Positions 27,472 to 36,610 of a DNA stretch of 64,000 nucleotides are shown here, in pieces. Numbering within the stretch: position 1 is the stretch's first letter; every line of letters begins with the position of its first letter. The position numbers and the translations under genes are program-made. The notes under the pieces were generated by a model, which did no database searches, was not told the origin of the DNA, and saw only the letters and a program-made list of their open reading frames with translations. This stretch comes from Acidimicrobiaceae bacterium. GTDB taxonomy: Bacteria > Actinomycetota > Acidimicrobiia > Acidimicrobiales > Aldehydirespiratoraceae. Location: positions 21,244-85,243 of the forward strand of contig VYBO01000046.1 of NCBI GenBank assembly GCA_009844405.1. Reading direction: 5' to 3'.

Positions 27472-29946
27472 GTGACACAGGAGGCGCGGTGCGTGGTCAT
27501 CGGCGGCGGGGCCATGGGGGTCGGCCTGCTGTACTACCTGGCCCACGAGGGCTGGACCGACACCGTCCTGCTGGAGAAGGGCGAGCTGACCTCGGGGTCC
27601 ACCTGGCACGCGGCCGGGCTGGTCCCGAACTTCATCGGCGACCTGAACATGGCCAAGGTCCACCAGGAGGCGGTGGCCCTCTACCCCCGCCTGGAGGCCG
27701 AGACCGGGCTGTCGGCCGGCTGGCACGGCTGCGGCGCCATCCGGCTGGCCCGCACCGACCACGAGGTGGACTGGCACCGCTACGTGCACGCCATGCTCAC
27801 CCAGATCGGCGTCGAGTCGCACCTGATCGGTCCCTCGGAGATCTGTGAGCGTCACCCGCTGCTGGAGGACCTCAGCGACGTGAAGCTCGGGTTCTACACC
27901 CCTGACGACGGCTGGACCGACCCGTCGGGCTGCACCAACGCCATGGCCCGGGGTGCCCGCAACCTCGGCTGCGAGATCCGGCGCCACACGATGGTCACCG
28001 GCATGAGCCACCTGCCCGACGGGCGCTGGGAGATAGTCGCCACCCCCGGCGGCATGAAGACGGCCGCCAACGGCGAGACCGCCGACAGCTACCGGATCGT
28101 GTGCGACCACGTCGTGAACGCGGCCGGCCACTACGCCCCCCAGCTCGGGGCCATGGTCGGGCTGGACGTGCCCGTGGTCTCGGTCATCCACCAGTACCTG
28201 GTCACCGAGCCCATGCAGGCCATGATCGACCTCGGCTTCGAGCCGCCGGTGACCCGCGACCCCCGGGCGTCGTGCTACTACCGCCGCGAGATCGACGGCC
28301 TGCTGGTCGGTCCCTACGAGATGTCCGACTCCCGGGTCTACGGCGTCGAGGGCATCGACTGGGACCACGACTTCCACCTCACCGGCGAGAACGTCGACGT
28401 GCTCGAGGAGTGCTTGGAGTACACGGCCATGCGCATACCGGCCTTCGCCGAGGCCGGCATCAAGCAGATTGTGTCGGGCCCCATCACCCACACCCCCGAC
28501 TCCGGTTACCTCATGGGGCCGGCGCCGGGGTTGCGCAACTACTGGCACTGCAACGGCGCCTCCATCGGCATCACCCAGGGCCCGGGCGCGGGCAAGTACT
28601 TGGCCCAGTGGATGGTCCACGGCCAGACCGAGATCAACGTGCGGGGCATGGACCCCCGCCGCTTCGGCGACCACACCGGCCCCCGCTCGACCTTCGCCAG
28701 AGCCAAGGCCCGCGACGAGTACCACGAGATGTACCAGGTGCGCCTGCCCGGCGAGTACCGGGCCGCGGGACGGCCCCAGAAGACCGACCCGATCTACGAC
28801 CGCCTCGACCGTCTGGGAGCGGTGTGGCAGGAGGTGTACGGCTGGGAGCGGCCCCAGTACTACTCGCCCGACGGCACCGGCGAGCGTCACTCGTTCCGAC
28901 GCTCCGACGCCTTCGACCCGGTGGCCGGCGAGGTGCGGGGGGTGCGCGAGCGGGTCGGGATCGCCGACATCTGTGCCTTCGCCTCCTTCGAGGTGACCGG
29001 GGCCGGCGCTGCCGCCCTGCTCGACCGGCTGTCCGCCAACCGGCTTCCGGCCCGCGACGGAGGCATCCGGCTGACGCACATGCTCACCGACCTGGGTGGC
29101 ATCGAGTGCGAGATGACCATCGCCCGGCTGGCGCCCGACCGCTTCTACCTCACCTCGGCCATCATGGGCCAGAGCCACGACCTCGACTGGCTGGTGCAGC
29201 ACATTCTTGATGGCGAGGACGTCAAGGTCGCCGACGTCACCGACTCCACCGGCCTTCTGGCGGTGACCGGCCCCCGGGCCCGCGACGTGCTGGCGCCGCT
29301 CACCGGCGCCGACCTGGGCAACGAGGCGTTCCCGTGGCTGACCGCTGCAGAGGTCAGTGTCGCCGGGGTGCCGTGCCTGGCCCTGAGGGTGTCGTACGTG
29401 GGGGAGCTGGGCTGGGAGCTGCACTGCGGAATGGACCGCCTCGCCGAGCTGTACGACGCGGTGGTGGCCGCGGGCGAGCCCCACGGGATGGTCCACTTCG
29501 GCAGCTACGCCATGAACGTCATGCGCATCGAGAAGGCCTACAAGGCGTGGGGCTCGGAGCTCACCACCGAGATCACCCCCATCGAGGCTCGCCTCGAGCG
29601 CTTCATCGACCTCAACCGGCCGTTCATCGGCCGCGACGCCACCGTGGCCCGGCGCGACCAGGCCGAGCCGCTGTCCATGGTGCTGGTGTACTGCGAGGTG
29701 GACGCTGCCGACAACGACGTGCGGGGCAACGAGCCCGCCTTCGACGGCGTCGGCAACGTCATGGGCATCGCCACCAGCGGCGCCTGGGGCCACACCGTGG
29801 GCCGCAGCCTGGCCTTCGTTTACGTGGCCCCGGAGTTCGAGGCGCCCGGATCGACTTTCGAGCTCGACCTGCTGGGGGAGCGCCGGGCATGCACGGTGCT
29901 GGCCGAGCCTGCCTACGACCCGGCCAACACTGCGCCGCGTGCGTGA
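27472..29946 (+). CDS. FAD-dependent oxidoreductase-GcvT fusion (dimethylglycine/sarcosine dehydrogenase-like), second paralogue
   Basis: CVVIGGGAMGVGLLYYLAHEGWTDTVLLEKGELTSGSTWHAAGLV; C-terminal GcvT domain VADVTDSTGLLAVTGPRARDVL, LRVSYVGELGWELHCGMDRLAELYDAVV. GTG start with ggagg upstream. Confidence 0.87.
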   Translation: MTQEARCVVIGGGAMGVGLLYYLAHEGWTDTVLLEKGELTSGSTWHAAGLVPNFIGDLNMAKVHQEAVALYPRLEAETGLSAGWHGCGAIRLARTDHEVDWHRYVHAMLTQIGVESHLIGPSEICERHPLLEDLSDVKLGFYTPDDGWTDPSGCTNAMARGARNLGCEIRRHTMVTGMSHLPDGRWEIVATPGGMKTAANGETADSYRIVCDHVVNAAGHYAPQLGAMVGLDVPVVSVIHQYLVTEPMQAMIDLGFEPPVTRDPRASCYYRREIDGLLVGPYEMSDSRVYGVEGIDWDHDFHLTGENVDVLEECLEYTAMRIPAFAEAGIKQIVSGPITHTPDSGYLMGPAPGLRNYWHCNGASIGITQGPGAGKYLAQWMVHGQTEINVRGMDPRRFGDHTGPRSTFARAKARDEYHEMYQVRLPGEYRAAGRPQKTDPIYDRLDRLGAVWQEVYGWERPQYYSPDGTGERHSFRRSDAFDPVAGEVRGVRERVGIADICAFASFEVTGAGAAALLDRLSANRLPARDGGIRLTHMLTDLGGIECEMTIARLAPDRFYLTSAIMGQSHDLDWLVQHILDGEDVKVADVTDSTGLLAVTGPRARDVLAPLTGADLGNEAFPWLTAAEVSVAGVPCLALRVSYVGELGWELHCGMDRLAELYDAVVAAGEPHGMVHFGSYAMNVMRIEKAYKAWGSELTTEITPIEARLERFIDLNRPFIGRDATVARRDQAEPLSMVLVYCEVDAADNDVRGNEPAFDGVGNVMGIATSGAWGHTVGRSLAFVYVAPEFEAPGSTFELDLLGERRACTVLAEPAYDPANTAPRA

Positions 29947-29955
29947 CGTGAGGAG

Positions 29956-31509
29956 GTGACGCTGGTGTCCGATGGATCAGGCGGCCGGCGCCGGGGAGGC
30001 GGGCGGGCCGGCCGCATCGCGGCCCGCCAGGCGCCGCTGGAAGCCGACGTCCGGCCGGTGCGCCCCGGGATGCCCGGCGGCAAGTTCGCCCCCTTGAGCG
30101 AGCCCGACATGCAGCAGGTGTACGACGCCGCGCTGGCGCTGCTCGAGGACGTCGGCATGGGCTCGCCCATCGAGGAGTTCGTCGACGTGGTCACCGCGGC
30201 CGGCGGCCATGTCGACGACGCCGGTCGGCTGCGCTATCCGAAGGGCGTGGTGGAGGGCGCCGTCGCCGCCGCCGCCAAGGAGTGGGTCTGGCACGGCTTC
30301 GATGACGACCGGTCCATCACCGTGGGCGGCGACCGGGTCCACTTCGGGACCGCCGGCGCCGCGGTCCTCATGTACGACCATGTGACCGGCGTCTTCCGTC
30401 CCTCCACCGCGGTCGACGTCTACGACTGCGCCCGCCTGGTGGACGTCCTCGACAACATCCACTTCTTCGTCCGCACCGTGGTGGCCCGCGACATGGAGGA
30501 CGCCCGCCTGCTCGACCTCAACACCGCCTACGCGGCCATGGCGGGCACCACCAAGCCCATCGGCACGTCGTGGTTCGAGCGCGAGCACGTGTACGAGACG
30601 GTGGACATGTTCGACATGGCGCTGGGCGGACCGGGCGAGTTCCGCAAGCGGCCCTTCGTGGCGGCCAACAACACGTTCGTGGTGCCGCCGCTGCGCTTCG
30701 CCGAGGAGTCGGCCAAGGCCATGGTGGCCCAGGTCGAGACGGGCATGCCCATCAACCTGCTGTCGGCCGGGCAGGCCGGGGCCACCTCGCCCGCGGCGCT
30801 GGCCGGGTCGCTGGCCCAGGCCCTGGCCGAGTGCCTGGCTGCGCTCACGGGCGTGAACCTGCTGAGCCCGGGCCATCCGTGCGTGATGGGCATGTGGCCG
30901 TTCGTGTCGGACCTGCGCACCGGCGCCATGAGCGGCGGCTCGGGCGAGGAGGGCATCCTCAACGCGGCCGCGGCCCAGTTGCTCAACTGGATCGGCCTGC
31001 CGTCGGGGGTGGCCGCCGGCATGGCCGACTCCAAGGTCCCCGACAACCAGTCCGGCTACGAGAAGGGCATCAACATCGCGCTGGCCGGCCAGGCCGGCGC
31101 CAACCTGGTGTACGAGTCGGCCGGGATGCTGGCCAGCATCCTGAGCTGCTCGCTGGAGGCCCTGGTGATCGACAACGACATGCTCGGCTCGATCAACCGC
31201 ACCGTGAGGGGGATCGAGGTGAACGAGGAGACCCTGTCGGCCGAGCTGATCGCCGAAGTGGTGTCGGGGCCGGGCCACTTCCTGGGCTCGCCGCAGACTC
31301 TGGACCTGATGCAGCGCGAGTACGTGTACCCCGAGATCGGCGACCGCGACACTCCCGACAACTGGCTCGACGCCGGAGGCAAGGACTCGCGGGCCCGGGC
31401 CCACGAGTACGTGCAGCGGGTGCTGGCCGAGCACCGCCCGGCCCACGTCAGCGCCGAGACCGACGACCGCCTCCGGTCCGCCTTCCCGATCCACCTGCCC
31501 CAGCAATAG
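29956..31509 (+). CDS. MttB-superfamily (trimethylamine/betaine) methyltransferase, non-pyrrolysine
   Basis: MttB-like: LSEPDMQQVYDAALALLEDVGMGSPIEEFVDVVTAAGGHVDDAGRLRYPKGVVEGAVA; VYDCARLVDVLDNIHFFVRTVVARDMED; no in-frame TAG. Confidence 0.88.
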   Translation: MTLVSDGSGGRRRGGGRAGRIAARQAPLEADVRPVRPGMPGGKFAPLSEPDMQQVYDAALALLEDVGMGSPIEEFVDVVTAAGGHVDDAGRLRYPKGVVEGAVAAAAKEWVWHGFDDDRSITVGGDRVHFGTAGAAVLMYDHVTGVFRPSTAVDVYDCARLVDVLDNIHFFVRTVVARDMEDARLLDLNTAYAAMAGTTKPIGTSWFEREHVYETVDMFDMALGGPGEFRKRPFVAANNTFVVPPLRFAEESAKAMVAQVETGMPINLLSAGQAGATSPAALAGSLAQALAECLAALTGVNLLSPGHPCVMGMWPFVSDLRTGAMSGGSGEEGILNAAAAQLLNWIGLPSGVAAGMADSKVPDNQSGYEKGINIALAGQAGANLVYESAGMLASILSCSLEALVIDNDMLGSINRTVRGIEVNEETLSAELIAEVVSGPGHFLGSPQTLDLMQREYVYPEIGDRDTPDNWLDAGGKDSRARAHEYVQRVLAEHRPAHVSAETDDRLRSAFPIHLPQQ

Positions 31510-31541
31510 GCTCGGCCGGAGATTCCCAGCAAGGAGGCGCC

Positions 31542-31739
31542 ATGAGGGTTCGCGTCGACCAGGATGCCTGCCAGGGCCACAACCGCTGCTACATGCTGGC
31601 GCCGGAGCTGTTCGACGTGGACGACGAGGGCACCGCCTTCGAGATCGGCGACGGCGAGGTGCCCGCCGAGCTGGAGGAGAAGGCCCGCCTGGCCTTCGAC
31701 AACTGTCCCGAGTACGCGGTCGAGCTGATCGAAGACTGA
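31542..31739 (+). CDS. small ferredoxin (3Fe-4S/4Fe-4S type)
   Basis: MRVRVDQDACQGHNRCYMLAPELFDVDDEGTAFEIGDGEVPAELEEKARLAFDNCPEYAVELIED; aaggagg RBS. Confidence 0.9.
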   Translation: MRVRVDQDACQGHNRCYMLAPELFDVDDEGTAFEIGDGEVPAELEEKARLAFDNCPEYAVELIED

Positions 31740-31761
31740 TCAACAGGAGGAATGGGCAAGC

Positions 31762-33807
31762 GTGTCGTCGCAATCCATCAGAAACGTCGTCCTCGTCGGC
31801 CACAACGGCAACGGCAAGACCACCCTCGCCGAGGCGATGCTGTACCGGGTCGGCGTGCTGAGCCGGATGGGCCGCGTGGACGACGGCACCGCCCACTGCG
31901 ACCACGACCCCGAGGAGAAGGCCCGCCACCAGAGCCTGGGCGCGACGGTGGCGTCGTTCGACTGGCGTGCCCACCGGGTCAACATCATCGACACACCGGG
32001 CTACACCGACTTCGTGGGCGAGGCCGTCAACGGCATGCATGCAGCCGATCTGGCGGTCTTCGTGGTGGACGCGGTGTCGGGGGTGCAGGCCCAGGACCAG
32101 GTCATGTGGCGCCACGCCGAGCGCCTGGGACTGCCCCGGATGGTGTTCGTGAACGGACTCGACCGGGAGCGCTCGTCGTTCGAGCGCACCCTGGACGGAC
32201 TGCAGTCGCACTTCGGCGCCCGTGTCGAAGCGGTGGAGCTCCCGCTGGGTGTGGAGGCCTCCTTCCACGGCATCGCCGATCTGGTGGGCGACGGCGCCCT
32301 CGACTACAGCAGCGGGCAGTCGGCGGCCGCCCCCATTCCCGACGACGTGGCCTCAGCGGCCTCCGACGGCCACATCCAGCTCGTGGAGGACGTCGTCGAG
32401 GGCGACGACGAGCTCCTCGAGCAGTACCTGGAGGGCGAGGAGCCCACCCAGGAGCAGCTGGAGCAGCTCATCAGGACCGCGGTCGTGGAACGCAACGTGT
32501 TCCCGGTGCTGTGCGGCTCGGCGGCCAAGCCCATAGGCGTGGACCACCTGCTCGACTTCATCTGCCGGGCCGGCCCGGCGCCGGGCGACGCCGGCCCGGT
32601 CGCCGCGGTGCGGGGCGGCGAGTCGGTCACCCTGGAGATCGACGGGGCCGGCCCGCCGGCGGTGCTGGTGTTCAAGACCCGCATCGACGACTTCCTGGGG
32701 CAGATCTCGTTCATGAAGGTGCTGTCGGGCACGATCCGCTCCAACGAGACGCTGGTCGACAGCCGCACCGGCGACAAGGAGCGGCTCCACAACCTGATGT
32801 CGTTCACCGGTGCCGACCACCACGCGGTGGACCATCTCGATGCGGGCGACATCGTGGCCGTCACCAAGCTCGGCGACGTGCGGACCGGCGACACGCTGTC
32901 CGACGATGCGGCGCTGTCGGTGCCGATCACACCGCCGCCGGTCCCCGTCTACGGCGTGGCGGTCCATGCCACCGCCCCGGCCCAGGAGGACAAGCTGGCC
33001 TCGGCCCTGCGCCGCTTCGCCACCGAGGACCCCAGCCTCGTGATCCGCCAGGATCCCACCACCCGCCAGACGGTGCTGTCGGGCGCCGGTGAGGCCCACA
33101 TCCGGGTGGTGCGCTCCCGGCTGGAGCGCATGGGGATCGACTTCGAGGTCGAGGACATGCGGGTGGCCTACCTGGAGACGCTGGCCCGGCCCGCCGACGT
33201 GGAGGCCAAGCACAAGAAGCAGAGCGGCGGGCACGGGCAGTTCGCGGTGGCCATGGTGCGTTTCGAGCCGCTGCCCCGGGGCGGTGGCTACGAGTTCGAC
33301 ACCGAGGTGACCGGGGGCGCCATACCTCGCAACCTGATCCCGGCCGTGGGCGCGGGCATCGAGGACGCCATGGCCAACGGCGGCCGCCACGGCTTCCCGA
33401 TGGTGGACCTGAGGGCGGTGTGCTACGACGGCAAGCACCACTCGGTGGACTCCTCGGAGATGGCCTTCAAGATCGCGGGATCGCTGGCGCTCAAGCAGGC
33501 GGTGGAGCAGGTGGGCAGCGCGGTGCTCGAGCCGATCAGCGAGATCCAGGTCGAGGTTCCCGACGCCTACCAGGGCGACGTTCTGGGCGACCTGAACTCG
33601 CGGCGGGGCCAGGTGTTCGGCACCGAGCCGGGCTCGACTGCGGGCACCAGCGTCATCCGCGCCCACGTTCCGACGTCGGAGATCCTCAGCTACGTGATCG
33701 ACCTGCGGTCGATGACCGGCGGCACCGGCACCTTCAGTGCCGCACACCACGACTACCAGCCGCTGCCCCACGCCCTGCTGGCCAAGCTTGTCGCCGCCGA
33801 CGACTGA
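31762..33807 (+). CDS. elongation factor G-like GTPase (EF-G2 type)
   Basis: VLVGHNGNGKTTLAEAML, NIIDTPGYTDFVGEAVNGMHAADLAVFVVDAVSGVQAQ, KHKKQSGGHGQFAVAMVRFEPL. Confidence 0.9.
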   Translation: MSSQSIRNVVLVGHNGNGKTTLAEAMLYRVGVLSRMGRVDDGTAHCDHDPEEKARHQSLGATVASFDWRAHRVNIIDTPGYTDFVGEAVNGMHAADLAVFVVDAVSGVQAQDQVMWRHAERLGLPRMVFVNGLDRERSSFERTLDGLQSHFGARVEAVELPLGVEASFHGIADLVGDGALDYSSGQSAAAPIPDDVASAASDGHIQLVEDVVEGDDELLEQYLEGEEPTQEQLEQLIRTAVVERNVFPVLCGSAAKPIGVDHLLDFICRAGPAPGDAGPVAAVRGGESVTLEIDGAGPPAVLVFKTRIDDFLGQISFMKVLSGTIRSNETLVDSRTGDKERLHNLMSFTGADHHAVDHLDAGDIVAVTKLGDVRTGDTLSDDAALSVPITPPPVPVYGVAVHATAPAQEDKLASALRRFATEDPSLVIRQDPTTRQTVLSGAGEAHIRVVRSRLERMGIDFEVEDMRVAYLETLARPADVEAKHKKQSGGHGQFAVAMVRFEPLPRGGGYEFDTEVTGGAIPRNLIPAVGAGIEDAMANGGRHGFPMVDLRAVCYDGKHHSVDSSEMAFKIAGSLALKQAVEQVGSAVLEPISEIQVEVPDAYQGDVLGDLNSRRGQVFGTEPGSTAGTSVIRAHVPTSEILSYVIDLRSMTGGTGTFSAAHHDYQPLPHALLAKLVAADD

Positions 33808-33845
33808 GCCACCGTCGGACCGCGCGGGCCGCCAGACGGGCTCAG

Positions 33846-33920
33846 CGCGCTCGGAGGGACTCGAACCCCCAACCTTCTGATCCGTAGTCAGATGCTCTAT
33901 CCAAATTGAGCTACGAGCGC
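33846..33920 (-). tRNA. tRNA-Arg (ACG)
   Basis: Cloverleaf in revcomp GCGCTCGTAGCTCAATTTGGATAGAGCATCTGACTACGGATCAGAAGGTTGGGGGTTCGAGTCCCTCCGAGCGCG. Confidence 0.93.
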
Positions 33921-33986
33921 CGGGGAATCGCCAGTGTACGTCGCAGCGTCCGCTATACACATACGGTTGCTCTGAAGGGAGTCCGA

Positions 33987-35012
33987 GTGACCCGCAAGCC
34001 CGATCCGTTCACTGTCCCGTTCGGGACCGTCCTGTGCGACTGGATGACCACCGCGCAGGCCGACGGCGGCCCTTACGTATACGGCGGGTCACCCGAGCCC
34101 TACCGGGACCACGCGATCAGCCCGGCCGCGCACGCGCTGCACTACGCCAGCGCGATCTTCGAGGGCCTCAAGGCCCATCGCCAGAGCGACGGTTCGCTGG
34201 CAGTGTTCCGCCTCGACCGTCACATCCAGCGGATGGCGACCAGCGCGGCGCTGCTGCGACTGCCCGAGATCGATCCCGGCACGCTGCGCCGGATGATCAT
34301 CGACGCGGTGGAGGCCAACGCGCCGGAGGTCCCCGATCCGCCGGGCTCGCTGTACCTCCGCCCCACCCTCGTCGGCACCGATCCCGACATCGGCGCGGCC
34401 GCCCGCCCGTCCCGCAGCGCCCTGCTGTACGTGGTGAACAGCCCGGTCGGCGACTATTTCAAGGGCGGAGTGCGGCCGCTCACCCTGCTGTTGGAGACGT
34501 CGGTGCCCCGCACCGTGCCCAAGTTCGGCATGGTCAAGTGCGGCGCCAACTACGCCATGGCCCTGGGTGTGACTCTGGACTCGATGGCCGCCGGCGAGGC
34601 AATCGACCAGATCCTGTTCGCCACCGGCAACGACATCACCGAGACGGGCGCCGCCAACTTCTTCCTCGCCGACTACGAGCGGGTGGTCACCCGGCACCTG
34701 GACGAGTCCTTCCTGCACGGGATCACGCGGGCGTCGGTGATCGAGCTGGCCGATCACCTCGGCTACCAGGTCGAGGAGCGCACCATCCATCCCGACGAGC
34801 TGGTCGACTGGGCCGAGCGGGGCGAGGCCTTCCTGACCGGCACCGCCGCGGTCCTGGCGCCGGTGGGCCGCATCGTCCACGACGGCGAGACGCTCACGTT
34901 CGGCGGCGGCCAGCCGGGCCGCACCGCGATGAGGCTGCGCCAGGCGCTCGTGGACATCCAGGTGGGGGCGTCGCCGGACCCGTTCGGCTGGCGCACCCCG
35001 GTCCGGGGCTGA
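33987..35012 (+). CDS. ilvE: branched-chain amino acid aminotransferase
   Basis: HALHYASAIFEGLKAHRQSDGSLAVFRLDRHIQRM; KCGANYAMALGVTLDSMAAG; ETGAANFFLADYERVVTRHLDESFLHGITRASVIEL; GTG start 33987. Confidence 0.93.
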   Translation: MTRKPDPFTVPFGTVLCDWMTTAQADGGPYVYGGSPEPYRDHAISPAAHALHYASAIFEGLKAHRQSDGSLAVFRLDRHIQRMATSAALLRLPEIDPGTLRRMIIDAVEANAPEVPDPPGSLYLRPTLVGTDPDIGAAARPSRSALLYVVNSPVGDYFKGGVRPLTLLLETSVPRTVPKFGMVKCGANYAMALGVTLDSMAAGEAIDQILFATGNDITETGAANFFLADYERVVTRHLDESFLHGITRASVIELADHLGYQVEERTIHPDELVDWAERGEAFLTGTAAVLAPVGRIVHDGETLTFGGGQPGRTAMRLRQALVDIQVGASPDPFGWRTPVRG

Positions 35013-35126
35013 GCGGACCGCACGAACTCCCGGCAGCCACTTGCGTGTGTAGCCAAAGCGGAGGTCAGAGCATCTCTTGGTGAAGTTGGGGTGGGGACAG
35101 CGGTCTGTTTCTTGGATTGGATCGGG

Positions 35127-35215
35127 CGGAGACGGTGGGATTCGAACCCACGAACGACTTGCATCGTTACTTCCTTAGCAGGGAAGCGCCTTCAACCGGA
35201 CTCGGCCACGTCTCC
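35127..35215 (-). tRNA. tRNA-Ser (GCT)
   Basis: Acceptor GGAGACG/CGTCTCC, anticodon loop CTGCTAA, long variable arm. Confidence 0.92.
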
Positions 35216-35243
35216 GGAAGATCTGAGCGTACCCGCGTGCCGG

Positions 35244-36539
35244 CTATGAGCAGTCCACGCAGGTCACGTCCTCGACCTCCTCGCCGGCCACCAGTGCCGT
35301 CAGCCATCCGAGGAAAGCCACTCCCTCCACCTCCAGAGTGTACATGCGGTCCAGCGGCAGGATGCCGTGGTCCGTCCCGGGTGCCGTGTAGCTGGCCCGG
35401 TTGACGCCGGCGGCCTCGATGTTGGACTCGTTGAGCGCCATCAGCTGGTCGATCCGGCTGGCGCCGAAGCCGGCTAGACCGGCGAAGAACTCCTGGGTGC
35501 TGTCGAAGGCGTTGTCGAAGCGGGCGAAGCGAATGCGGGGCGCATGCAGCCCAGCCTGGATGAACAGTTCGGGTAGGCCCCACTCCGCGGCGGTCATTCC
35601 CTCGTTGACCGGCCAGTCGGGCACGACGCTGGTTGTGCCCCATAGACCGCCGATAAAGGAGTTGATGCCCGGAACACTGGGGTAGGCGCCCGACGCGTCG
35701 GCCACCACGGTGATGGCCGCTTCACCGAAGGCGTCCGCGGCCAGACCCCCGTACAGCGCCGCCGAGGCCGACCCGGCGCTCGTACCCGCCACCACCACCT
35801 CGGTGGCGTCGCCGAATCGTTTCACGGCCTCGGCCAGGGCGGTGTTGGCGTTGACGAAGCCGTTGTGGTGCACGAACAGGCCGCCGCCGTAGTCGTTGGT
35901 CCGGTTGCCCAGGTGCACATCGCCGGTGCAGTAGGGAGCCCCCACGAACGAGTAGTCCCGCAGCGGGTTGAGCGGATTGTCGAAGTCGAAGATTCCCCCG
36001 GCATTGTCAGGATTCTCCACAGGATCGTTCGGATCGACATCGGGGTCGTAGTTGCCGTTCGTGAACGAGCAACTTGCCGCCGTGAAGCAGGCCCCTCCGC
36101 CCTCCAGGTAGAAGACGACTTTGGTGGGGTCGGCCTCCCGGACCCAGTAGTAGTACGGGCTGCCGTCGGCGCAGACACAGTCCTCGCCACCATGGATCGC
36201 CACCCACTCAGATCCCGGAGCCGAGATCGTGGTGGCAACAGTGGTGGTGGTCGTGGCCGCGGTCGTGGTGGTGGTAGGTGCTGCGGTCGTTGTAGGGGCT
36301 GCAGTGGTGGTTGGGGCTGCCGTCGTCGTGGGTGCTGCGGTGGTGGTTGGGGCTGCCGTTGTGGTGGGTGTGGCCGTCGTGGTGGGTGCCTCGGTGGTCG
36401 CAGGTGCCTCCGCCGTGGGAGCGGCGGTCGTTGCCGGCGCCGTCGTGGGCGCGGCTGCCTCCTCGCCGTCGTCGGAGCCGCAGGCCGCGGCGACGAGGGC
36501 CACGGCCGCTAGAGCGGCCAGCAAGCGGATGCGGATCAT
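35244..36539 (-). CDS. Lipoprotein with pectinacetylesterase/Notum-like hydrolase domain
   Basis: Lipobox LVAAACGSDD; Thr/Ala/Pro-rich linker; hydrolase motifs KVVFYLEGGGACFTAASC, YGGGLFVHHNGFVNANTALAEAV, VVVAGTSAGSASAALYG. Confidence 0.78.
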   Translation of the reverse strand: MIRIRLLAALAAVALVAAACGSDDGEEAAAPTTAPATTAAPTAEAPATTEAPTTTATPTTTAAPTTTAAPTTTAAPTTTAAPTTTAAPTTTTTAATTTTTVATTISAPGSEWVAIHGGEDCVCADGSPYYYWVREADPTKVVFYLEGGGACFTAASCSFTNGNYDPDVDPNDPVENPDNAGGIFDFDNPLNPLRDYSFVGAPYCTGDVHLGNRTNDYGGGLFVHHNGFVNANTALAEAVKRFGDATEVVVAGTSAGSASAALYGGLAADAFGEAAITVVADASGAYPSVPGINSFIGGLWGTTSVVPDWPVNEGMTAAEWGLPELFIQAGLHAPRIRFARFDNAFDSTQEFFAGLAGFGASRIDQLMALNESNIEAAGVNRASYTAPGTDHGILPLDRMYTLEVEGVAFLGWLTALVAGEEVEDVTCVDCS

Positions 36540-36610
36540 GGCAACTCCCATCACAGACAGTCGTCTGCCGACTGCTCGACACTGCCGAGGAGAGTCAGCG
36601 CGTCGTGCTC

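Noticed and set aside
27205-29793. 862-aa reverse-strand ORF
   Set aside because: Antisense shadow of the FAD-GcvT gene; low-complexity V/H/G/Q-rich translation typical of high-GC complementary frames.
29956-31509. Pyrrolysine-containing MttB
   Set aside because: No in-frame TAG; the ORF is uninterrupted, so it is a non-Pyl homologue.
29977-32268. 763-aa reverse-strand ORF
   Set aside because: Shadow over the MttB, ferredoxin and EF-G genes; no recognisable domain.
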